Shown here one piece after another: positions 11,171 to 24,330 of a stretch of DNA of 64,000 bases (position 1 is its first letter; every line of letters begins with the position of its first letter). A model generated the notes under the pieces. It made no database searches, was not told where the DNA came from, and was given only the letters and a program-made list of their open reading frames with translations. The DNA comes from Pholis gunnellus. Lineage: Eukaryota > Chordata > Actinopteri > Perciformes > Pholidae. The translations under genes were made by a program, and so were the position numbers. The stretch lies in assembly GCA_910591455.2 (NCBI GenBank), contig OU342818.1, positions 20,286,927 through 20,350,926 on the forward strand, in the 5' to 3' direction.

Positions 11171-12600
11171 ATCTGCTTCCTGAGCCAGCCGTCTAGTGAC
11201 ACACCACAGCCCATAGACACCAACAACCAATCACATTTAGCTGTTGAAGATGATTACAGTGATAGGGAGGAAGCCACATGTCCAGCAAAGGAGGGAAAGG
11301 TTAAAAGCATATATTGATGGAAGGTATAACAGTCAAAATCCAATTAAAGGACTGATGTTGGAAATAATAGTTACCAAGACTGATTAAAGAAACAACTTCT
11401 CCATCATCTCAGTAGAGGGGAGGAGTCTGACTGCTGCGTTCTGTAATGCCATGCATGTAAGTAGAGCCATGTATGCAGATGTGGCTGTGATCGTGTATAA
11501 GCACATGTGTATTTCCCCTGAACTCATTCACCCTTAACATTTCTTTGTTTCCAGAGGACATATAAAAATGTTTTTGGTTAAACAAATGGGTGAATGTGCT
11601 GGAAGCAGAGCCACTGAGGAAGACAGTAGCTGTGCAATGAGATAATAAGCTAATGGGAACAAATATTTACAATACATGTAGTGTATTTATGAATAATAAT
11701 GAAATTATAAAATAGCTATAACTTTGTGATTCTGTCTAGGCCAGCAGAGAAGGCCTTGCTGGTCCTGACGGCCCACCACTGTTAGAATGATACACATAGA
11801 GATGAGATTACACAGAACTCAGAGGTGGAGACTAGGAGAAAGCCAACAAGAACATGATCACTTGGAAAATCTGCTGAGTCAGCAGGATACGCAGAAAGAT
11901 CTTGCTTAAAGCCACACATTGGACAAAAAAACAACAATAGAGTTAGTGTTTGATAATGAAGAGGACATGGTGATGGATGATGGTGTTCAAAATGATCAGT
12001 CAAAAGAAGAAATACAGAATTAAGCTTCAAAATGTAAAAGAAGGGAAAAAAATGGTATCAGAGGAAAATACAACAAAGGGGAGTGAGAGTGAACTGACTG
12101 CAAACAGATGTAGATGTAGAAAGTGGTAATTCCTTCACCAGAGCTTTGTCATCCACAAAGACTAGACAATGCAGCTCTAGAGAGAAACCATCAGGAACCA
12201 CATGCTTCTGAAATCCATTGAGATTTATGTGACGCTTAGGCCTCTTCATCCAACTCAGCATCAATACACCTGGACTCACTCCAAAGAAAAGCCATTCTCT
12301 TTGGCCTTCTGGGCAAGAGGTTCATTCTGTTCAACGTTGTTCAATACATCCAGTTGGATTAGTTCCAGACTGTGAGTTAGTGATGTTAGTGATGTTTGGG
12401 ACGTGTCCTCCGTACTTATATTCTGCTGTTTACGTTTGACTTAGTTTATGGGTTAGTTTTAAGCCCAGTTGTTGTAAGTTTTCCTAAACCTAGTGTTTTA
12501 GTTTGAATTCACTACTTTTACTGCGACCGTAGTGGAGCGTCATAGAGTGAAAGGAGACGCCAAGGGTCACGACAAAGCGTTGGTATGTGACGAGTTGGAA
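11170..12600. other. intergenic, probably old repeat-derived, no gene seen
   Basis: No exon-like frame. Minus-strand open frames at 11782-12030 and 12058-12279 match no family I recognise. Confidence 0.4.
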
Positions 12601-12639
12601 TGAAAATGTGATGCGGAGAGCAGCTATCAGAGCTCTCTC

Positions 12640-13200
12640 TCAATTCAAATCAATTCAAATAAGCTTTATTGGCATGAATGTTCAGGTTACATTATTTCTG
12701 AAGCTAAATGACGTATTATTGAACAATTACATTTCACACAAGAAAACAAATGAGTTAATCACAAGATTACAAATACATTTTACAGATACACAGAACACAA
12801 TCAGAAACATTGACTCCAGAGTTTGTAGCACCTCTTATCTATGGCAACATATTTTGCAGCTAATATTTTTCTCCCCACATACATATGGCCGTTTCTGAAG
12901 ATTGGGGAGACGGATAAACTCAGCACATATATTATTTATATTTAGAAAACTTTTCTTTAATCCTCATATTTCCCACAGTACAGTAAGAAGTGAGAAATAT
13001 GATATTATTATATCATATATGTTATTCTCCCTCTCTCGGTGTGGGTTAACTGTCCTCCGCTGCCCTCTTCTGGTCACTCTGTCCTCATGTGGAACACAGC
13101 AGGCTCCTCACTACTCTGCTCCTGCACTTCCTCATGTTGGCTTTCCTCTTCTTCATGTGTCCTATAGTGCCACAGGCTTTGGTGTCACTTTGTGATGGTT
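12640..13200. repeat. dispersed fish repeat (AGCTTTATTGGCATGA type)
   Basis: It starts with the tandem word AATTCAAATC/AATTCAAAT and AAGCTTTATTGGCATGA. It continues with ACA-rich sequence and ends in a C/T-rich stretch (near 13030-13160). This arrangement is typical of a dispersed retroposon in fish. The open frame at 12902-13195 lies inside it and is not credible as a gene. Confidence 0.45.
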
Positions 13201-13759
13201 AGTGATCATAATGATACTTTTGTGCTGATGCTACGTGCTCTCTATTTCTGATTATGTCCTGTTATTGTGATATATTTATATTAATATTCAATAAAATATT
13301 ATTTTTGTTGCATTGGTAATCTGTAGTCATCCTGTTTTTATACTGAGTTTCATTTCATACTTTCATACTGATACTATTTTTGTATATTCTACATTTTAAT
13401 ATTTGTTCACATATTCTTATATAATGCCTTTGTTATTTGAGTGGAGTAGTCTTGTCACAATCACTTTGTATTGCCCAGTTGGACCTGTCTGGTGTGTCTA
13501 TTCTCTCTCTGTTCTTCTGTAAAGTGCACAAACACACGAACACCAAGGAGGTCTACGTTGTGGTGGGTTCGGTTCTCCTCCATTGTCAGGTGTCACATGC
13601 ATCGCAGGCCTGACCATACAATCTCCAGAGGGGGATCTGACTTCCTAAACCCGTCTTCAGCACTTTCTTCCACATTCAATACAAAACAAAGTAATAACAA
13701 AAGAAACATAGTTTCATAGCAATGCATTAAACACAATGTGAAAGCCATGTTTAGTGTGA

Positions 13760-14160
13760 AAGGTGTTTCTGGGTAGTGATGAATCGACAGAGAATCTGCA
13801 GCTCCTCTCAGCATTACAGAGCTTTATAGTGAGTTTCAGCTCGTTGTTCATCTGTGCGGCTCTCACCGCTCTCACAGCGTCGTTTCCAGCCACAGCACGA
13901 GCCACGGCTCTGACAAACCCACTCTACACTACCTGCTCAGCTGCAGACACTGTTAGAGACTAGCTGGTTAACAGAGTGGAGCATTTAGCAGCGAGAGAGA
14001 CAAAAACAGAGACAATAGAGAGTGGATCTTGGACTTATATTCATCAGGTGGACACAAAAAAACATTTTGAATGATTGATCATGTTGCTCTGTACCTGCTG
14101 GTTCTGAAAATAAGCAACTGTTCATCATATCAACTTCAAAGGTGATGATATGAGAAATGT
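13760..14160. repeat. dispersed fish repeat fragment, copy 2
   Basis: The GGACTTATATTCATCAGGTG word near 14032 and the following ATGTTGCTCTG repeat the order seen at 7040-7210. The upstream part (GAGTTTCAGCTCGTTGTTCA near 13830, GGTTAACAGAGTGGAGCATT near 13966) belongs to the same family. Open frames inside are artefacts. Confidence 0.55.
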
Positions 14161-15115
14161 GTGTTCACTACTTGTTTCTGCTGCAATTATAGCAGGATAT
14201 GTAAAAAAAGACTCTGCTTGGAGTAATAATCTGTGTCTAATATTGATTTTCCTCGAAAAAGTTCAATTACCTTGTTCTTAAAGTTGCGGCTGCTCTTTCG
14301 TTGAAAAACACCCACAATCTGATTGAGCAAATGTTTTTCATTGCAAAAGTTAACAGCTGGACTCAAGTTGTTTCCTACTAGTTCAAGTCAAGTGTCTGTG
14401 ACTTGGAGGTGCAACGTGTAAGTGTAGTTGTGATGTCACCAAATCCTGCAGCTATACATCAGCTACATCCAGGTGTTCAAAATCAAATGAAAGGTGAGCT
14501 TCAGCAGGTGAATGCCAAAGACAAACCCTGCACAGACATCAGTGAAGCTCAAACATCACAGTGGAGTTAAAATAAGCAATCCACATTTTGGACTCTAAGG
14601 AGGCTGAAGCCCATCCCAGCATGCATTGAGCCGATACACCCAGGACAGACCACCTCACTATCACAGTGCCCAAGAGGATAATATGAATGCCAATATGTTA
14701 ATTATTACAGTGATGAAATCAGAGTATATAACCAAGTGAAATGGGGGAGAAGAGGAGGAGAAGGGAAAATAAGTTGAAGAAAGAAGGAGACAATCATTTA
14801 TAATGAATGTGAAGGCGTCACAGCTCTGCAAGTCTTCTGATCTAAGAGCTTAGACAGTCAGGTATATAAGGAAGGAACGTAATGTCCTCTATTATTTCAT
14901 AGTGGACACTTTCTTTTTCATCACCCCTTACTTTCTCCTCCATCCTTCCGTCTTCTTTCCATCTCTTCATTCTTCTCCACTCTTAGATATTTGGCCTGAC
15001 AGTCGGGCTACTGGGCAGGAGAGCCCACTGTGCCAAAAGCCATCATGTCACACACACTCTGTCCACCTGAGCAGCCAGGGCCACAACCACAGTAATCATG
15101 GACGTGGTCAGAGGA

Positions 15116-15118
<3 letters not shown>
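14160..15118. other. intergenic, no gene seen
   Basis: Mixed unique-looking sequence without splice-flanked open frames. Confidence 0.45.
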
Positions 15119-15155
<37 letters not shown>

Positions 15156-15298
15156 GAGCCGGGCGGCAGGTCTGGAGGATTCTGGGTCAGGGCTGGGAGG
15201 TCTGATGAAGATAAGGTGGGACACAGACACTGGGCCTCTTCACCGCTCACTGGTCAGCATACCGCGGTGCCTGTATGTGTGTGTGTGTGTGTGTGTGA
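15118..15298. repeat. two short CA/GT microsatellites
   Basis: A CA run at about 15119-15153 and a GT run at about 15279-15297, separated by G-rich unique sequence. Confidence 0.9.
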
Positions 15299-15689
15299 GG
15301 GGATCAGGTCTGATCTGAGCTGATTTTGTCGTCTCAATGCCCTCTCAGCAGCATCTCCTGACAGGCCATCACACCATAACCAGGAGAAGGACAAGAGAGG
15401 ATGTGGGGGGTAGAAAGTAGCAGGTTGAAGGAAAGGGAAGTCACTCTGTGCATCTCTATGGTCTGGTAATAAACTGTCAATGATGTTCAGAAGAGATGCA
15501 ATTTCTTCTGGCATGAGACTCCATTTTTTGGAAAGGTACCCTGAGTCCAGCCCCCGCTATTGATTCTTCTTCTTTTCTTTGCTAATAGTTTGAGCTTCAT
15601 GAGGGATGATCATTTTGCATGCATATTAAAAATGGTGTTTTTTATGATGATTGGGCAGGTTAACGCTCCTGGTTTAAGGGATAGTTGGG

Positions 15690-15960
15690 GGGCTTTGAAG
15701 TATCCATAGACCGTGTATTACCTACAGTAGAAGGCCGTCAGACAGCCCTTTCCGACAGGGAGCTGAACAGAAAGTTAAACTGATTTTTGCTCTCTGTAAA
15801 GCCACAGCTCTTTATTGACAAAAACATAACTTTATTTAAAACTAAGCTAAAAGTGCTTCACAAAGAAAAAGAGCAATGCAACACATTCAAGCAGGGCAGA
15901 TAGAAAATACAAATACAGTAGAGAAATAGCTCAAATATATAAGTGAAAGTAAATAAAATG
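15690..15960. repeat. dispersed fish repeat fragment
   Basis: It contains a TACCTACAGTAGAAGGCCGT word and, downstream, a TTTATTTAAAACTAAGCTAA type segment. Both have the look of dispersed fish repeats. It borders the TA microsatellite. Family unknown. Confidence 0.35.
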
Positions 15961-15984
15961 AAAATTAAATTGAGAATCAGTAAC

Positions 15985-16141
<157 letters not shown>

Positions 16142-17225
16142 GCTGCGTATTTACTTGTGTATAATTGTGTGTTTTTAAAAACCCAGCAGCAGGAGATCCC
16201 AAACAGTTAAGAGCTTTCAAAAAAAAAGTCAAAGAACCTTACAATGTCTTTGAAATATGTTGTGAGCCAGCAGAGTGTAGCTAAAACTGGGGTGATATCT
16301 TAAAAGTGTAGCAGCACAGTTCTTTATATCTTGACTGTTTGGGAGACTGGTAACAAATCTATTTGAAACTAAAGCATAGTTTTTTCAGCATCTTTATAGT
16401 GATGGCCTTACTTTGACAATGTTTCTTAGGTGATGAAAAGCTGTTTTAGTCACATTCTTTAGATTCTTTAGTTACTTCTGATTTAATGTCGGGAGCCATT
16501 CTTTTAGCTTGAGGGCCAAGAGTATTTCAGTGTTATCTTTGTTTAATTTCATCCAATCTTTATCTGCTGCCATCCCAGTAGTCACAACTAACAGGGCATT
16601 GTCAAAGTATACCTAACGGCATCATATATTTAACAAGATACACAAATAAAAAGCCATGTTTTACCTTGGACATCTATGGCCTGTAGATTCATGTTGGAGC
16701 AAACAATAGATCCATGTTGTTGTACACGATAGTCATAGTCTGTTATGCTTGCTTGCTTGCCAATTTCATGGCATTGAAACAAACAACTACTCAGATAAAT
16801 ATATGTTATGAACCAGTGGCATGGTGTAGTTTTGGTGTCCATTTTGGCATGAAAGTGCTGCACATCACAGTGTGTTTTATTCTATACTCTTCTATTTCTC
16901 TGAGAGCAGTCAGAGCAGGTACAGCACTTGCAAACTTTTATTCAAATGTGGGGTTTTTTGGATGATAACCTCCTTATTTCCTCCCACTTTAAATAAATCC
17001 TTAAACTAACTGAAACAAAGGTTTTCAATAATTCATAGTCCAATCTTGACATGTAGTTACTTTACTTGGATGTCTTACGTTTAGAGCTGCATTCAGGACG
17101 TGGTTCATCAAGCATAGAATAAAAAATGAAGACCGGGAAACGTCCAAAGTAAAAAATCATTTTACAAAATCTGTGCTGTAAAATAATACAGTCATTTTTA
17201 CCTTTCTGTCTGTGTCTGGCTTCAA
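16142..17225. other. intergenic, no gene seen
   Basis: AT-rich sequence without convincing exons. Two overlapping short frames near 16630-16965 on opposite strands match no family I recognise. Confidence 0.45.
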
Positions 17226-17229
17226 CACA

Positions 17230-17385
17230 TTATTGAGGGAGCTTGTACTTCAAACAAAGCCAGGCTGTTTCCCCTTGCTTCCAGCCTGTATGCTAAGATA
17301 ACCCAGAGAAATGAGATTGATATCAATTTAAACTTTTGGAAAGAAAGCAAATTTCCAAAAATGTTGATCTGTTCCTTTAAATGGA
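17230..17385. repeat. dispersed fish repeat 3' part (AAATGTTGATCTGTTCCTTT type)
   Basis: AGCCAGGCTGTTTCCCCTTG, CAGCCTGTATGCTAAGATAA and the end AAGCAAATTTCCAAAAATG plus TTGATCTGTTCCTTTAA have the order of a repeat I know as very frequent in fish. A related end lies at 32140-32200 (GCGTATTTCTCAAAATGGTG, then AACTGTTTCTTTA). Confidence 0.5.
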
Positions 17386-17599
17386 AATTGGCCCATTCGA
17401 TCCCTTTAGACTATACAGTTGATCCATATGACTTTAATGAACAGAAATGTGAAATGTGTACCAGATTGCTTTCGTCTCAGTACCTCCTGTGACACCTGCT
17501 GTCTGGTGTGGGGTGTTTTTATATTTTTCAACCTTTTAGTACGAGTGTTTGCGTTTTGGTTTTGTCTGCCTGGTCGTCTCACTTTCCCCTTCCTCTCCG

Positions 17600-18600
17600 T
17601 CTATATCTGCACACCTGGCAATCATCTGGAATCAGGCCACCAGGCAATAGCAGCCAAGCTCTGCGGGACATTATGGACGGCCTTCGTGAGCTCTCGGGGA
17701 ATGTGTCCAGGATTCAGGGCCAGCTAAACTTGCCTGCTAGTTTTAAACCTAGCCCACCGACGGCTGTTTCTCCTCCCACACCTAGACGTTGCAATGGAAA
17801 TCTGGGATTATGTTGATCTCTTTTACTTCAATGTGAACTTGTTTTTTACCAGTCCTATTCTACCAATGGTGCAAGGATAGCTTTTCTCATTGGTCTTCTC
17901 CAGGTAAATATCCTGGCTTGGGCGACAGCATTGTGGGAGAAGCAGTCCTTGTTAACCACGTCATACTCTCCCTTCAACTCGGAGATGCGTAAAGGTGTTT
18001 GATAATGCTTCTAGAGACTTTATTCTCTCCGCCAGGTTCCGCACAGCGTTGATGAATATGCCATTGAGTTCTGTACATTGTCTGCAGAGCGTGGATGCAA
18101 TGAGACAGTGCTAACACTTCCAGAGAGCCACTGGTGTCAGAGACTCCACCTGAAGCCAAGCCGATGCAAATGGACCACTTTCGGCTCGGCTCGGAGGAAA
18201 GCTGACACTGCTTCACTAGTGATAGCTGTTTGTACTGTGGCCAGCCGGGGCATTTCCTTGTCTCCTGTCCTCGTCAGCAGTTAAATGAGCAAGCTCGTCA
18301 GAAGAGGGGAGGATTCCAATGAGCCACGCAGCCTACCCATTGGCTCTTCGGCCTCGGACCCAGCTGCATGTAACACTCACCTGTAAAGTTCAGTCAACTG
18401 AAGCAGTTGGAGCCGATGACATTTTTTTGGGATGCTGTTGTTGTTGAGCGGGTAGGTCCTTCGACTGTAAGCCTTGATTAGATTAGAAGCCAATGCCCTG
18501 TATAGCCGGCTCCAAGCCAAGGTTATTTCCAAGACCGCTCCTTATGTCAGGAAACATTCTGGGCCATCCAAGGCTCATTAAACATGGCTCAAGACGCTAG
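17600..18600 (+). pseudogene. decayed Ty3/gypsy gag-protease fragment
   Basis: Plus-strand translation in shifting frames gives a gypsy-type Gag in order. There is a coiled-coil-like MDGLRELSGNVSRIQGQL (about 17670-17725). The capsid core pattern GARIAFLIGLLQ then LAWATALWEKQS is at about 17870-17950. YAIEFCTLSAERG is at about 18060. A CCHC zinc knuckle CLYCGQPGHFLVSC (18227-18268) keeps all four metal ligands. Downstream, EAVGADDIFLG (about 18400) is where the protease active site should be, with the catalytic Asp-Ser/Thr-Gly not intact. Many stops and frame changes make it a dead copy. The reverse transcriptase and integrase are not recognisable here. Confidence 0.75.
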
Positions 18601-18724
18601 TCTATTTGCTTAACATTACCTGACTAGCCTAGCAGATAGTTTGTTTGCCTTTCTGCAGTTTTTTTATTAATTATTGCTCCTGGGGATGTGTGTATTTGTG
18701 TAAATGTTAGTTAGTTGGTTGCCT

Positions 18725-18835
18725 TGCATGTTAGCCCCTGTCATCAGTGCATGAATGGGTGTGAATGACATGTAGTGCTCAAGCACTTTGAGAGGTCAGA
18801 AGACTAGAAAGGCACTATACAAGTACCATTACTAT
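18725..18835 (+). mobile_element. SINE 3' part, copy 1
   Basis: The segment CATCAGTGCATGAATGGGTG, then AAGCACTTTGAGAGGTCAG, then AAGACTAGAAAGGCACTATA, CAAGTACC matches the 3' half of the fuller element at 58192-58447 in the same order. It is 5'-truncated. Confidence 0.7.
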
Positions 18836-18839
18836 ATAT

Positions 18840-20850
18840 CTATATGTACAAAGACTACATGACAAGGAGGAGTGCTCCAGCACAGCAGATCCATCAAGCA
18901 GACAGTCAACGCCTGCCACATGTAAAACAAGGACACCACCTTTGTGTGAATGTGTGTGGTTGTGTGTATGTGTGCATGTGTGAATGACTCAGATGTCCTC
19001 CAGTGCAGACACAATTTGTTAAGGGTATTAGCGATCAAGTAAGTGATTGATCTACATGTCAGGTGACTAAGTGGTGCTTCTGTCCACACCTCAGGTCAAT
19101 TAAGAAATGTGTCTGCGTGTGTGTGTGTGTGTTTGAGTGAGAGAGGGAAAGAGAGAGGTGATTAAGGAGAAGAAAGATTGAGAAGGAAAGCCATGACAAT
19201 TAAAAAGGAGAAAGAGAAGGATGTGTTTCTCACTCACTCAGCTTGTCAAAAGCTGACCCTTGGTCAGCGGCCCTATACGTTTCATCTATGACACTTTATG
19301 TACCCCTCTAGTGTCACTTTTGTTGACAGGACTCTATGAGTAAAACTCTCCTCCGATCACGAGCACACATTCGTCCACTGACAATTTGCATAAGCGTAGC
19401 TGGCCAGTTAGGACGTGCCTACCCAAATACGCGCGGGCCCTGCCCGCATCCTTTTTCTCGTCAGCGAACGGCAGTATCCCCACTGACTGCTCGCCTCCAA
19501 TGAGTCTCCTGTTCAAGAACCTTGTCAGTGACCATCATATCCCGGCCTCATCACCTGGACTGATAGTCACAACATCCACTTCGAATGCCTTGACTCAGAC
19601 CACGCAGAGAGTGGTGTTCGAGCGACAGGCACTGCCCAAAATTAGACACCAGCAGCGGCGGGATCACTTCGACACTTTGATGTGATGCTTCACTGTGATA
19701 AAAGCAAGCTGGAGCGCGAGATTGACGCTGTCGAAGTCCCCGCTCCTGCTGCTGACGTTTCACTGCTACCTTCGGTCATCCATGCCGAGACACCTGCTTT
19801 GTCTGCAGATGATTATGACGACAATCTCATCGGCATCCGGTACATTGGTTTACTGCAGATATCCACCACATCACTTTGCTGGGACGTCCCGCTAGTTATG
19901 ACCACTGCGAGGGGGTGTGTTGTGCCACTGTTGCCCATTTACAGCCCGCCATTTATTCAGCAGCTTTTGTCATCAGACACCTGGTAGTGTGTCGAGGCGT
20001 CCTGGCAGCAGCCAATGAAGACAAGACTGGTCAGGTGGATTTGCTCAGGGTGCAGGTTCTCACGGACACGACGGCCTCGCAGTCAACCTGCTTACACACT
20101 CAGCCGGCTGCTGAGACAGCAGGAAGCCTCTACCCATCGCTGCTGCGTGACAGGGAGCTGCTGGTATATTTTGCAGAGATTTCAACTTTGGTGCGAGTAA
20201 AGGAGGCGAGATCCCCTTTTCCTGTTCTCTCCTTTTTGGAGTGTTTGATGGCTAGAAGTCTGTCTCATGACACTGTTTAAGTGTAGGCAACAGTCAATGC
20301 TTCCTGCCACCAGGGTTTTGGCGACAGAGCGGTCTTTGGTCACCTTCTCGTAAAGGGGCTCTTACAGGGTGATGCCTACCTCCAGGGCCGGTTGTGCAAT
20401 CCCTCACTAACTAGGTTGAGCGCATGCCTTTTGCGTTCTCATTGTTTGTCACCACTGTAATATTTGTAGACACTTGTGTTATATGTCCTTTCTTTCCATA
20501 GAATAGGTAATGAATTTCACGTGTGTGTAGAACATATTTAGTCTTGCTGAACTGATATTAAACCGCAGTGAAGAAGCACAGAGGGGAGGCAAACAGTACC
20601 TCTGCCTCAATGAAGGGGGCGTGCGAGAGCCCACGGGTCGGGTTTATGCTTGTTCTGCCGTTGCTCTTCTTCTACACTTCTCTTCTTCTTATTATTATAT
20701 TTTGCTTTGAACGCAAAAATGGAATATTCTATATCTAAGCTTAAAACCAAAACCAAAGACCAAATCAACAGCAATTCAACGTCGGCCAGGTAAAGTAACC
20801 TTTAATGTGTTTGTTGTTCTCTTTATACATCCGTGGTTGTTACACAGATT
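18840..20850. other. intergenic; open but unidentified frames at 19334-20280
   Basis: The stretch 19334-20280 is less AT-rich than its surroundings and is open in several frames (plus 19386-19685, 19682-19987, 19876-20280; minus 19334-19516, 19551-19763). I recognise no domain. It lies after the gypsy fragment and may be more retroelement, but neither reverse transcriptase nor integrase motifs are visible. 20590-20830 has a G-rich start and an isolated GTAAAG. I do not call a gene. Confidence 0.35.
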
Positions 20851-21147
20851 TATCTCGCAATTTTAGCGGGTGGTGCACACGCTCCCGGTGGAATCAAGTA
20901 TGTACCTTACCTATGTGTGTGTAAAGAATGCTGGTATGAAACCAGTTGTCAATGTGCAAGCTGCCATTTGAATGGTGATTTAAGCTACTTGTTGACATTA
21001 TCATTATCTCTACCTGGATAATTATGTGATTGCTCGCATGTCTGCGTGCATCCTTGAGTAAGTGAGTAAGTGAGTGAGTGAGAGTGCACCTCAGTGTCTG
21101 TCGACACTTAATCTCGCATTCTTCTACAGCAAACTGCAAAAAAAGTG

Positions 21148-21400
21148 GGTGGCCAGTTATGGCTGCATGCATAAGGACCTCTTGTCCTCTCGTAAAACAT
21201 TCATTCTGTACACATGACATCTATTGCAGTTCTGTCCATCCTGAGAGAGGGATCCCTCCTCAGTTGCTCTCCCTAAGGTTTCTTCCTTTTTTGGGGGGAG
21301 GGGTTTTTTTCCTGTACCAATGTGAGGGTCCAGAGGATGTCGTACGTTGCCCTCTGAGGCAAATTTGTGATGTTGGGCTATACAAATAAATTGAATTGAA
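21148..21400 (+). mobile_element. fish retroposon 3' end, copy 1
   Basis: CCAGTTATGGCTGCATGCAT and AAGGACCTCTTGTCCTCTCG are followed by AGAGAGGGATCCCTCCTCAG, GGTTTCTTCC, GAGGGTCCAGAGGATGTCGT and the tail GGCTATACAAATAAATTGAA with an ATTGAA repeat. I recognise this order as an abundant fish non-LTR retroposon 3' region. The ATTGAA-type tail fits reverse-transcription-primed insertion. The family (L2-like LINE or its SINE partner) is not certain. Confidence 0.65.
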
Positions 21401-23320
21401 AAAACAAATTGTATTGCCTTGTTTATACTGCCATTGTGCTTTACGTGCTTACTCATCACTCACTATACTTAACCGGCACTCGGCCGGTAGGGGTCACACG
21501 TTATAACACAACTGAGAGCATCTTCTTCCCCCCATCAACTTCTTTGGAACTACAGACACAGCTGACTGCATTTCCGCCACTCAGCCGCTGCTTTTTGGAC
21601 ACAAGCACATTTATTCCATGCCGCACTTTCGCAAGCGTTTTGTCAGGAAAATGTTGAAGCCTAAATAAATGCTTCAAGTCACTGTTACGCCTGTGAGACA
21701 CGCCTGCACAGAGCCGGTGCAGGTAGACGGGGGTTAGTCAGTAGTGGGCTGTATTCATTCAATCAGCATTGGTTGTTGTAGACACACCTGGCAGAGAACC
21801 TGCACCTCCTCCCTGTTCTCCTCGGTGAGAAATGATCCTAGAAAGGGTTAACCCCACCCCACCCCAGCCACATACCACACACACACACACACACCTGCTC
21901 CATTCTGACTCCCCTCCTCCTCTTCTTCTCTCCTCCTCCAGTTTGGCTGCCCCCCGACTCTGCTCCCCCCTACACACACACACACATACACCCCACCCAT
22001 CCTCCATCTCCCCACATCCATTTGCAAATGATATGGCTTGTCTGCATATTGTCAGTTGCAGCCGGCCCGGTCATTCATCACCTGTAGGCGACTCCCAGCG
22101 TCCTCCACACTTAATTGTTCCCTCTCTGACCTGGAGAGTAGAGAATGATGTTTCCTCTCCCTGAGAAGGGAAGGAAAGAAAGAAAGAGAGAAAGAAATAC
22201 CTGGCTATTACATTTAAATCAGATGGATAGGGCAACAATGCTGGTCTCTTTTCTCTTTCCATTTCTGTGATTCCCTCTTTTTTTTCTATCCATCTTTTTT
22301 GTGTTTCTAGGTCAGATTACAAGCAGAGAGAAGAAGGAAAGGAAAGGACAACGAAAGGATACAAGTCGAAGAGAGGAGGAAAGACATGAAATCCAGTTTC
22401 ATGACTCATAAAAGCCTGAGAGCCGGTGTGTGTGGGGGGATGGGGGGGCATTTAGGTAGACCACATGCATACACACACACATATACACTCACAGGATTTA
22501 TGCTCCCTTATCAGCATACCATTTGCATCTGGGTTGAGCATGTGTGTCCATTTGTCTTTCTTCTCTCCATCTTCAAATGTGATCAAAATCAAATTAGCAA
22601 GTGAGTCGTTTCCTTAAATATCAGTATTTTGGCGGTGACACTTTACAGTCTTTGCACAAGCTTATATGCATAATGCCACTAAAATTCTAAAAGAAAATTG
22701 AAATATTTTCTAAACTTAATCAACAACCCAAGATGAAATCCCTTTCAAGGAGTCTGCTGAGCTTACTGTGACCTCTGACCCTACACATCCACTCTGCTGC
22801 CATGCTCCCTGTGCATTACGCAGCATCCATTATACATGCAGCAGTTCCACTGTTGCAAAATACTGGTTGCAGTCAGCTAAAGGGTGATTAAAAATGAAAT
22901 GGTGCTTGTGGAGGCGGAAGAGCAGATTCCGCCTGGATTTTGGTGCTAGGACGCAGCGCTGCAGTGTATGTTCATGAGTGTTATTGAACTACTGTACCAG
23001 CCTTCGAAATCCACCAGGAGGCTGCCCCTCACCTCTTGAAAGGGCTGGTTTCAATTAGGATTTAGGTGTAAGATTTAGATTAGAATTGCAAAAAAGGTTT
23101 CAGCAAATACAGGATTAGGGTTGGGGGTTTAGGACTAAATGATATCAAGCCGAGCCTTCAAGATTAAAGATAGTTCAGGGTGAGGGTTCAGATGTCAATT
23201 AGGTGAAAAGATTTAGGATTAAATGAGTTCAAAATGATGATAAGAAACAGAGCAAAGTTTAAACCATGCCTGTAAAGAAACAAAGTTCTGGTTACGTAAA
23301 GAAAACCGCAACAAATGTTC
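21400..23320. other. intergenic, no gene seen
   Basis: It contains short CA-rich and C/T-rich stretches (21870-22010), a purine-rich stretch (22160-22390) and unique-looking sequence. No splice-flanked coding frame is seen. Confidence 0.45.
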
Positions 23321-23323
23321 AGT

Positions 23324-24330
23324 AGCCAGTTATGGCTGCATGCTTAAGGACCTCTTGTCCTTTCACAAAACGTTCATTCTTTACACGTGACTATCACACT
23401 TCTGTGTTTTAAGCTTTTTGCGTGTCATCTTTCGCTGCTTGGCATGTTAGCACAGATAATAAAGTTAATCATCAAACATCTCTGTCTTTCCCCAGCAACC
23501 TTGCTTTACCTCCGTGAGTGCTGCTGCTGCTGCTGTACGTATCATTTATTTTTGTTTAAATGTTAAAACCATTGCACTCGCATGACAAGTTTCTTCAGGC
23601 AGAAGAAGAAGGCCGCCGTCGTCCTCCTCCAGTTTTCGTCTACATCTTTATTCACTCCGTCTTCTCTGCCAGTCATCCCTTGTCCCCTCATTCCTCATTT
23701 CCTTTGTGATGAAGACCTCTCACGCCAGACCAGAAACACCTCGAGCTCTCCCACATCCACCCACCGCTTTAATAATAAATGGATACTTCCATTATGAGCT
23801 GCTTAGGGAGTTGGAACATAGTCAGTCATGCTATGGCGAAAGGGGGACAGCGAGGGGATGGGGAAGTCAAGCTGACATGATGGCGCCAACAGATTTATAA
23901 AATTCAGATAACTCGCTCAAACTTTCATAAAAAAGGTAAGTAAACTGTGAGATTGGTGAATTTGGGTGTCTAAGAAAAGGTCAGGCAGCTTTGAACTGAA
24001 GGGCTAAATATGACCAGAACAGCATCACCCGTATCACTTTCCATTTCCAATGAGAGTCCAAGAACAGTAATGCGTCTTCCTTCTTCTAGCTGTGAGACTT
24101 CTTAACTGATCCTCCAACCTTCATATATAATATAGGGGGTTTTTTTTGTGTATTTTTCTCATGCAGCAAAAACGGGACTATCATGTGAAGTTTGTTGTGC
24201 AACCACTGTTGTATAATGGCAAATAAAATAACTGTGTAGCCCTGTAATGCTGTACAGATTGGAAAGCCCTCTCAAGCTAATTTGTGATATTGGGCGTTAC
24301 AAATGAATAGAATTGATATTGATTGATGAA
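23324..24330 (+). mobile_element. fish retroposon, copy 2, split by a central segment
   Basis: The head at 23328-23380 (CCAGTTATGGCTGCATGCTT, AAGGACCTCTTGTCC) matches copy 1. The tail reappears at about 24235-24330 (GTACAGATTGGAAAGCCCTC, ATTTGTGATATTGGGC, GAATTGATATTGATTGATG). About 850 bp of unrelated sequence lies between. This is either an insertion or a longer family member. Confidence 0.5.

Noticed and set aside
18227..18268. Domesticated gag gene, suggested by the intact zinc knuckle
   Set aside because: The surrounding gag has stops and frame changes, so no long protein can be made.
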